Shown here in pieces: positions 55,001-64,000 of a stretch of 64,000 nt of DNA (the stretch's first letter is position 1; each line of letters begins with the position of its first letter). The translations under genes were made by a program, and so were the position numbers. This stretch comes from Amphiduros pacificus (taxonomy: Eukaryota; Annelida; Polychaeta; Phyllodocida; Hesionidae): assembly GCA_949316495.1 (NCBI GenBank), contig OX439001.1, positions 34,959,523 through 35,023,522 of the forward strand. The letters are read 5' to 3'. The notes under the pieces were generated by a model that saw nothing but the letters and a program-made list of their open reading frames with translations, was not told the DNA's origin and made no database searches.

Positions 55001-56122
55001 TTCATATCATCTGAAGTTTTTTAAAGGCTGATAAACAAACAATAAGGAAAAAAATGCAAGATTAGTTCATTAATTGCACATTGTAATAACCAAAAAATAT
55101 TTCATTAAAAAAAAAAGTAAAGGGAAAAAATATATATTCGCAAGTGCATATAATAAAGCTCCCCAACAGCTCAACCTTCCAAGTTCCATTGTTCATGATG
55201 AAAGTCTGAATATGATCTATGTGTTTATGTTTTTATGCAATTTCCTGCTAATTTTTTTTCATTTACTGCGGGACACCTGCGCCAACTTTTTGGCCCTCTT
55301 GTCTTCTGCAGCGAGCTGAGCAACTGCACCTGCTTCTGTCTGCTCAATAATCCTGCCGATGCAAAACACTGCTCAATAAAGACTCTCAGCACAAAAATGT
55401 CTCGGCCACAGTAATATGCACTTATATTGCGTCTTGTTCTTTCTGGCTTTTAATTAATACACCAAGTATTACCAGTAACATTAATTCATAAGGGAATGCT
55501 ATCTTCCTATGTTGTGAGCCAAAATAATTATTTTTATAGCTTTTCCATGTGATGAGGCATATTAAATATGAGGAAAATAGATGACTTTCATTGTTTATAT
55601 TGCGTATTAATAACAATCTCAGGTGTGCCTCTATTATAACCATTTTCCTGCCATAGCTAAAAGTCCTCGTCTATATAAATCGTTCTATAAAGTGAGCATT
55701 TGTGATTTAATGGTTGGAATAATATTTCTTCAGGATGTTGAGAATTTCTATGAAATTGTTGAGTTCTGTAGTTGGAATTTACAAAGTTGGTTGTCATATT
55801 CAAATCAACTTAAAAAGATTGCAAGAAAAAGTATATTGGCCAAAACAAATCACTTCCTGTGTCATACAAAAAGGTTGAGTACTGTGTCATACCAAAAGGT
55901 CAATTTTAATCATACTACTGAAAATATATGTCAGAAAATAAAGATAAACTGCTCATACTGAATACAGTTGTCATTTATGTTATATCCCTCATCTAGTTCA
56001 AGATTATGTTTTCCCAATTGGTCTTCACTTGACTAATCATTGATCACCTTCACTAATCTAAATCCATCAAAACCCTAATCTATGACCACTTTCCTATTCT
56101 TTTATGAATGAGTTATAAAGTT

Positions 56123-56216
<94 letters not shown>

Positions 56217-57380
56217 AATGTTATATATATATATATATATATCACAATGTTTTGGTTTCCCTAACAACCATTGTCAGAGGTGAGAGACAGAAATATTCTG
56301 CAGAATAAATACATAAACATAGATTAGGTGATAAACCTAATTTAGTGTCATGGTCACAGACTAGGGATTGAAAGGACATAGATTAGGGACAGTGATCACA
56401 GATTAATGCCTGATGGACAGTATCCAGATTAAGGATGGATTATGACCTGTACACAGATTAGTCCCATCCTCCTGAATCAACTTTCAGTTTTGCCTATTCT
56501 GTCTTCTGAAATGCGCTGAATAACATATCATAGACAATACACAGATTTGTTTCTGACATATATCATACATTATATTTCTCATTATGCCAGTCAGTGTGAT
56601 GTAATGCTGCACAGTGCTGGGTGTGTATGGGTAGGGGAGGCAGCATCTGGCTTGGCGGGGGCAGTCGGGACTAACGCCAGGCATGCAGGGAGTGGGGTGT
56701 TGGTCGCAGCTTCTTCCCATCCAGTGATGGATAGAACAGGTTGCGCTGGCTCCAGTCTGTCTGAGACTGGTGTACCCCACCACCAGGCTGGCCTGTGATT
56801 GATCAAGCAAGCCAACACTCTCCATACCACACTGTTTGTTTACTTCTGCTTACAATTAGTAAAAGCTCACAAAAAATGTGCCAGCTCCGTGGCCCTGGGA
56901 CCCCTGCACTTGCTCCCATCACTGGGCACAAAGTACACACCTCCCTGCCTCCGCAGCCTGCCTCCGCAGCCAGCCTAGAGGTGCCAATCTCCTACCTGCC
57001 CATCACAGTGTTTAATCTAGGTACCACGCAGCTTTAAATATCCGCCGAAAAAAATCACATGTATCAAACCCCGTCAGAGAGATTCCGATAATATGGTTTT
57101 AGAACACTTTAAGGCAGAGGTAAGTCAGCTGCAGGGATTGAGGGGGACTGACAGAAGCCAGCTGTTGGGATGTGGGAAGGTCTAATTATGAGTGGTGACA
57201 CATGACAAGTGCAGTGGGGTGATCTACAGGGTCTGGTCCCCACCCCTCATGTGAGGCATATTTGAAACACGCTGGAAGATCTCTCTCCAGATGCAAACAT
57301 GAAATGTGTGTCTCTATTTATTGATGTCTCCCATATAATACTATATTCTCTTGGTCCAGCATTAACTTCCCATCACTATT
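55001..57380. other. non-coding, part 6
   Basis: No exon recognised. AT tract (56126-56242) flanked by inverted TAATCTATGACC-type units. A GC-richer stretch at 56600-56780 gives frames on both strands without family similarity. Confidence 0.5.
56126..56242. repeat. (AT)n microsatellite, interrupted once
   Basis: AT runs at 56126-56213 and 56222-56242; ATCACAATGTT follows each run. Confidence 0.95.
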
Positions 57381-58029
57381 AGATTGGTTCATTGACTACC
57401 AACCTTATCTGCTATAGATTGGTACATTCACTACTATGTGATACCAACCTTATCTGCTGAAGATTGGTACATTGACTACTATGCGATATCAATCTTATCT
57501 GCTATAGATTGGTACACTGACCACTATGTGATACCAACCTTATCTGTTAAAGATTGGTACATTGACCACTATCTGATACCAACCTTATCTGCTATAGATT
57601 GGTACATTGACTACCATGAGATACCAACCTTATCTGCTATAGATTGGTACATTGACTACCATGAGATACCAACCTTATTTCCTAAAGATTGGTACATTGA
57701 CTACCATGAGATACCAACCTTATCTGCTATAGATTGGTACATTGACTACCATTAGATACCAATCTTATCTGTTATAGATTGGTACATTTACTACTGTGAT
57801 ACCAATCTTCTCTGTATAGATTGGTATATTGACTTCCATGAGATATCAATAATACCTCTTATGAGGTATTGATACCAACCCTCTCTTCTATACATCGGTA
57901 TATTGACTTCCATGGGATACAATACCAATGTTGTCTGTAATAGATTGGTACATTGACTTCCATGAGATATCAACAATACACATCGGTATTTTGACTTCCA
58001 TGGGATACCAACCTTCTCTGCTACAGATT
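57381..58029. repeat. 45-bp minisatellite, open on the plus strand
   Basis: About 14 copies of a 45-bp unit (GATTGGTACATTGACTACCA then TGAGATACCAACCTTATCTGCTATA). As 45 is three times 15, one plus-strand frame (57438-57755) stays open and reads as a 15-residue repeat (IPTLSAIDWYIDYHE). The best copies are central; outer ones are diverged. No start context, splice sites or family support a gene. Confidence 0.88.
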
Positions 58030-60000
58030 GTTATCAGAATCATACTATTATGTCTCATATTTAATCCATTTAACACCATCTTGTATCTTTTCTGCATTTC
58101 TTTTAAAAAAAGGTATAATTTGTCTTCTTTGTTATGTCAGAAATGATATGTTAACTAATCAATAGAGCACTCTGCTTCCCACACCAATCATCAGCAAGTA
58201 CCAGTCAAAATTCCATATCTCACTACTGGTGCCAGTCTAATTTGTCCTATCACGTCTGACCACTGCCCTCCAACCCCAAAAATGTCAACAAAACACACAT
58301 GGCTATACTGATATGAGATTTCATTGGCTAATATGACTGATCAACACAGTAACGGCCAGCGAGATTCTTGTGGTTGCTTTCATGCGAGGGCCCATTCTGT
58401 ATGTGTGAAACACCTGATGACTTTTCCTGGCTGTAAATCATGTGTGAACACTTGTTTGTGGGATCAACAAATCTGTGTCTGATTTAATCGCACTTGGAAA
58501 TGTCAGATCCTATAAGTGAACAGAATCCATCAGGCTTCCTGGGCAAAATTGATAAAAGATATGCCTTACTGGATACAGATGAGAATACAAGAATATAAGC
58601 AAATGGCGGTTACTTTAATGTGCCGCATCTTACTCTTCACACATTGTTTTTAGTTCCCAGCTTCTCTGCTATTCTCTTTTTCTTGGCCCCAATCTTTGCT
58701 TTCCTCCTACACTATAACAGAGCACAGGGGATGTTTTTATCCTTAGAGAATTTGTTAAAATAGCAACGGCACCAGACCTCTAGATGTTCATGTATTAGAC
58801 AAATATCTGATATCAAAGATCTATATACTGGTGAATTTGAAAGGTTTTTCTATTTTAAAAATAGCATAAATTAGAGTAATTGAGAATGATAGATTTCTAT
58901 TTAATTCCTGGGTGCCAATCAAAAGAACCTATTGTTAGAATGGTGTTCCTTATAGTTTCTTGAGATTTTCAATTTGAGCCAAGACAGACTCTGTCATTTG
59001 TTCACATCAATACCCTTAAATCGTGTATTCAAATTTGTCAGAAACGATTCTAGTTGTTTATCGTTAAAAATATATATGCACTAAAGCAAAAATACAAGCT
59101 GAACAAAGGATGAGAATGTTTGCAAGTTTTGTGGCTTGAGGAGTGGTAATTCTGCCTGGCTGTGAGACACCCCTGCCGCTTAATGAACGCTAGACTTTGG
59201 CTGCCCAGCTGGACACCTGTCTGCTGATGACACACCTATCTCCCTCACCTGGACACACTGCCGCCCCAATGTGTCACAATGTGTCCTCATTTATCTCCCC
59301 TCAAAAACTCTCTGATAAACCTTGGCATCTTATATCTTTATCAGCTAATACATCTTTCTGTCTTTCACATAGCCACTCAAAAAGCAAGATATTATATAAA
59401 TTTAAACCATTAAACCCTCAGATGCATACCTTTAAAACACCATAGCCATTCATAATCTAAATCTAACCCATATTTCACCATTTTTTTTATCATAGAATCT
59501 CAGTGGCATTGAAATAAATCATTTTTTTCTGTTAAGTTTTCATCAGTTTCCCACTGTGTTTGACAGTATGTATGTCCGGTATCTACACCTGTTCTACCAG
59601 CGTGATGAGCCTCCGATGATGATAGTGACAGCCTGTCATACTCAAAATAACCATCAGCATCACATCTTATCTCATGTTCCTAATTTGTATATGTAAAAGA
59701 TCTCAATTCTTTGTGCTTCTAAATTTTATTTTTAAATCTATAAACATAGACAAATCATTCTTAACCCCTTGTATTTTTCTTGATCACAAAAGAAAAGAAA
59801 AACGATAATATCAATAAATATTAAGCCTTATCATAAAATATACACAATCCTATTCCATCAGTTATGTCAGTGATTTATCTTTTTATTATACCAAGTAAAT
59901 ATGACAAATGTGCACTATGGTCTCAAAATGTGCACTGTGGTCGTTCAATGTAAATTAATGGCAATTTTGGTTTCGTTTGACTCCAATGTATCGTTATCTT
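58030..60000. other. non-coding, part 7
   Basis: No exon recognised. Mostly AT-rich. E-boxes CACCTG at 59214 and 59246 in a GC-richer patch. Confidence 0.5.
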
Positions 60001-60660
60001 GTGAACTGCAATAACTCTGGCCCTGCTGGCCATGAAACATGCACCAGCGACTAGGAATAACGGCCTGTCGAGGATCGTCTACGGGGCAGAGAATGTGCCT
60101 CGTCTCCTGCCCCTAACCACAACTTATAATTGCAACCCCCACCATGCGCTGCCCGATGGTTTTCCCAGCCAATCTGTATGATAAATTCTAATTCTCCCCA
60201 ATATCTTTCTCGTCATCGCATGCCACTCCAGCTTTGTTTTTCCCAAAAATCTGCTAATCCTCGAGTGTCACATTGTATCCCCAATCTTGATGCAAATTCG
60301 GCCTGGATCCCCAAGTGTCCGTAGATAATGATGGTATTTTGTCGCTGAATGATTTGCAGGGCCGCACTCGAGGTTTTCCATTGATGAATGTGGATGGGTG
60401 GGGACTAGCGAGTTTCGGTATTGACGATGAGAAACTTAAGACCTGGCGCAAGCCGAAGGTTTCCCACATTACGGTTGTGTGTAGACACATTTCAGTCCCA
60501 GTTGACACCTCCAAGAGCCTTCCAGCCCTCTTGTGCTCAGGAAAAAATATCTCCACCACAGCTGCAGCCATGAATAATTCACATCTCTCTGCCAATTTCT
60601 GCACAGCATCAGGGGTGGGGCAACGAGGGTTCACCGTTTACATTGGCGGCTTTCTATAAA
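60001..60660. other. candidate conserved segment with long frames on both strands
   Basis: CpG-containing, GC-richer than its surroundings, open for 114 codons on plus (60315-60659) and 126 on minus (60634-60254). Neither protein resembles a family I know, and there are no convincing splice partners. A conserved regulatory element or an unrecognised exon are both possible. Confidence 0.3.
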
Positions 60661-62975
60661 TTTTGTATTAATTGATTACCATTTAGTTGATAAAGATATC
60701 AATATGCAGAGTTGAAGAAGGGTGGGTGGGTGGGTGGATGGGGGGGAAGGAGAGAGGCTAGGGAGAGGTGTTGGGAGTAATCATCGGCAGGCCCTGCGAT
60801 GAATGAGGGAAAATGGTGGCCTGGCCACAGGTGGCCCCATGCCACCAATAGATCTCATTCTCTTGTCTTGCGCCATTCAATACATATGTGGCCTTTGTGT
60901 TTGAAGCTTGCCATTGTGCCAATATAGATTCTCATTAGCTTCACAAATTTTTGAAGATGTGTACACTTGTGATGGAATATGGCAAACTTTGCCGTTCGCA
61001 AATAGTCGGGACACGTGATCCCTCATGATCACACGTAAACAAGGAAAATCACCATGATATACCAATAACTACACCAACATTTCGGAGGATCTTAGTTTAA
61101 AAAATAAATAAATAAATAACCAAGGCAAGAAGGATACATGTAGTTTAGAAGGCTACTTTTGTACCCAATTTGCTGCAAATGGCCCTTGAAATGCTCCAGA
61201 TCACCACTATATTATAATAGCTCCTATTTAATTTAAATCCTCCTGCCTAACACATCTAGGTGGCAAAATAGGCATAAAAAGATCAACTGATCATTTAATT
61301 TGAAAAAAATTAAATAAAAGTGTATTCAAAATGATATATCCTGCAGGAGATTTGATCTGTTAACGTATAAGATAACAGCACTTTGGGAAGTCCTACTTAA
61401 TTTTGCGAGTGTGCAAATCTTACATTTTATCTCCATTTCTTTGGAGGAAAGTTTGTATATTTTTCAGTTTGATACAGGGATGCCACAAATATACAGAATG
61501 CAGTGCCATGAACCGCAAGTATCTAAAGCCAACGAGCTAACGAGAGCCATCAGGTGAGATGCACAAAACAGATCCAACAAATATAAGCAGAGACCACATG
61601 TTTATGTTTGCATAGGCCCAACCGGTATCCTTTCTCTGCGATCTGGCTTGACTTATGTACTCCCTTTCCAATGATCTCAAATGTTTCCAATCTCTAGTGA
61701 TTGCAGGATATTGGCGCCATGCGGCTGTGTTAACTGCTGCCAGGTGGAGCCACACATATCTGCCGTTTGCTTGCTTATTTTTGTTTGTTTCTATTTGTAG
61801 CCACTTACCAAAGAAGAAGTTCCCAGGATGTCAACAAAAGTGCTTTGAACTTTGTCAAACGTATTCTCAAAAAGATTTCTTCAAAGTTGAGTTCCTGATC
61901 AGTTTATATTTTTCAAAACGTATTCATGTATCAACAATGTACTGTTGTGGCATGTTAAAAAAAACTTCAGTGTCCTGAAACTTATTTCATGAAAAGTCTT
62001 ATAGTGTCTCTTATGCTTAAAGTAAGAGTATAATTCTCATGTCTGTTGAAATGAAAATCTACTAATGAGTTGATTTCAACTCCCAACAAGCTATAGGCAA
62101 ATCATTCTTCAAAAAGAGAAGGGCATTGAGCCTAGTGGCAGGCTTCTATCAAACCCTACATTGATGAACCTCGACAGAAAAGGTTGATCGGCAAACCAGG
62201 CTGTGATCAGTGTCTTCATGTGTGTGCGTAATGAAATAATAATCATAAGCTGAAGATTGCACCGAAAAATGTGAATACAAACTAAAATGTACATTTTCCA
62301 ATTTGAATATGCCAATATCAATACTGACTCTACCTCATGCTGCATATCTAACATACCTAAAAAAATGAAAAATGCTGAAAAGATGTTGAATTATGACGAC
62401 TACTGAGCACACATCAACAAAAATAAATAAATATAAAAATATTTAAAAAATATTCAGTGGGAAATGTTTTATTTTTTTAAAATACCATACCTTATAGAGG
62501 AACATTGGTAATAACGCTGTAATAACATTATCTGTCGTTCATTCTTAATTTGGAAATGAATTAAAACATGAAACAGACAAGGAAAATGTCAACTCAGCAC
62601 ATATATATTTGTGTAATCAGAACTACAAGGCACAGAGATGGTTCACATTAAACTCTGACCGTGACTTTTCTTCGCAGCAGCCAGCAAACAGGCAATTTTT
62701 TGCCAAAGAAACTTGTTGCAAAGATGTTGCAGATAGATTTTGTGAAAAACTTGTGCGATTCCTTGAGGTTTTTGGTGGGCTGTGTTGGTGAGTCTGTGTT
62801 ACATTAGCTGTGTTTTGGAGAGTTTTCGCCTGACGCTCACCTGTCCGTGGTTCTCATTACGACTTCATCAGACTTTCTGACACAGCCACTCTGTCTTCCA
62901 AACCCTACCTATTTTCTCTATGGGGGGATTCAGATTTATTTTTTTCTCTAAACAAATCAGCTCTTACTCTTATTG

Positions 62976-63155
62976 ATTATATTGTGTGCTAGGCTTTCAT
63001 CATTTAATCATTTAATGAATATATTGCATGATAGGCTTTCATCATTTAATCATTTAATGATTATATTGCATGACAGGCATTCATCATTTAATCATTTAAT
63101 GATTATATTGCATGATAGGCTTTCATCATTTAATGATTATATTGCATGATAGGCT
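62976..63155. repeat. 42-bp tandem repeat
   Basis: About four copies of ATTGCATGATAGGCTTTCAT plus CATTTAATCATTTAATGATTAT; one copy is shorter. Confidence 0.85.
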
Positions 63156-63721
63156 GACTATATTTACAAGAATGAGATGTTATATATTTATATATATATA
63201 TGTGGAATATATGTGGAATAGGAGGTGGGAGCTGTGAGGCATATGTCAGGTAGTCCCTTATCCTCCAGCATTGCCAGAGTCCTGTCTGAACCACCAAAGT
63301 GTCTACATCTGGATTCAGTCCACACCATTATAAGACTGTATTACTTCAATTTTACCCAGACTCCAAAGTGATCAATATGTTATGTCAAATCTAGCTCAGA
63401 TTCCAGGGCAAATTTGATGGTAATTCCACTGCAATTTTCTCCTTTAGCACCATCCTTTAATTCAAATTTGTGCAAATTGAAATAGTAAAAGGATAATAAT
63501 TTATCTCGCCAAAAAGTAAATTTATTTTTGCTCTTCAATGAGATAACACAGCGCCGACAGAAATACCACAAGATTCCTTATCAAGAGTCCATCTAGCATA
63601 TTTATGATACGAAAAATAACTGGAGAGATAAGTTTATGAATCACACCTCTTTACATCATGCATAAGTAGTGGGAAAATTGCATTCTGGTGATCTTGCATA
63701 TAACATAAAAGGCAATTACAT

Positions 63722-63867
63722 TTAGGCCAAATAAAATAATCCATTTGTTTCAGGTAACATGCCTGTAAAAAAAAATAGGGTTGGTAGATAGGGATTTCAA
63801 TTTTTTGTTGGTGGAGGGAGAGTCAGTCGTGTTACCTGAAACAAAGGTATCATTTTATTTGGCCTTA
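63722..63867. mobile_element. foldback (MITE-like) element
   Basis: Inverted arms of about 38 bp: left TTAGGCCAAATAAAAT...CAGGTAACA, right TGTTACCTG...ATTTTATTTGGCCTTAA, around a 69-bp loop without coding. Confidence 0.65.
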
Positions 63868-64000
63868 AGCACACATTTCCTTTGGTGATCAATACAAGAC
63901 ACCCACCGAGGACAGGTAACAAGGATTTCCAATCTCCCGAACCCATCCCTGAGTTTACACGGAGACCATCATCAGCATCATCATCATCATCTAACACTCA

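Larger units (their letters stand above)
60661..64000. other. non-coding, part 8
   Basis: No exon recognised. G-rich GTGGGTGG run (60720-60745), the 42-bp repeat (62976-63155), a foldback element (63722-63867) and a CAT microsatellite at the end (63969-63992). Confidence 0.5.

Overview
The window is a piece of an animal genome. It has spliced genes with GT..AG introns, a MTG/ETO-family transcriptional corepressor gene, long AT microsatellites, minisatellites and many small foldback elements. All four Nervy homology regions are present, and the short dispersed repeats resemble those common in marine invertebrates. I therefore infer a non-vertebrate, probably marine, animal; the phylum cannot be fixed from the sequence alone.

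Layout. (1) 1-5842: an element flanked by LTR-like direct repeats (1-138 and 5616-5842). It has a primer-binding-site-like sequence right after the first repeat and a purine run right before the second. Inside are an open 601-codon frame with a helix-hairpin-helix-like N-terminus and a broken second coding region that retains the motif series of a TatD-type metal-dependent nuclease. No reverse transcriptase or integrase was recognised. I treat it as a fossil, probably non-autonomous, LTR element with unusual cargo. (2) 5843-9234: gene-free DNA with a cluster of MITE/foldback elements, one with piggyBac-like TTAA ends. (3) 9235-17866, plus strand: a nine-exon gene for a divergent type II pantothenate-kinase-like protein (about 378 aa). 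One intron holds a 3.6-kb array of a 41-bp repeat with higher-order structure. (4) 17867-23285: a convergent intergenic/3'-UTR interval with an AT microsatellite and four CTCF-like motifs. (5) 23286-30359, minus strand: nine exons of the MTG/ETO (RUNX1T1/CBFA2T; fly nervy) gene, covering TAFH/NHR1, NHR2, NHR3 and the MYND zinc finger (NHR4). (6) 30360-64000: about 34 kb with no recognisable coding exon, probably the 5' intron and/or upstream regulatory territory of the MTG gene. It holds GC-richer islands, clusters of the E-box CACCTG, several minisatellites (26-bp with a 130-bp higher-order period, 40-bp, 42-bp, 45-bp), AT tracts, a 16-bp perfect palindrome and foldback elements.

The two host genes converge and have no obvious functional link: one encodes a metabolic-kinase-like fold, the other a chromatin corepressor. 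The observations most worth following are the LTR-flanked element with HhH and TatD-like parts, the pantothenate-kinase relative that has lost several conserved active-site features, the in-frame 36-bp repeats abutting an MTG splice donor, and the E-box and CTCF-like motif arrangement around MTG.
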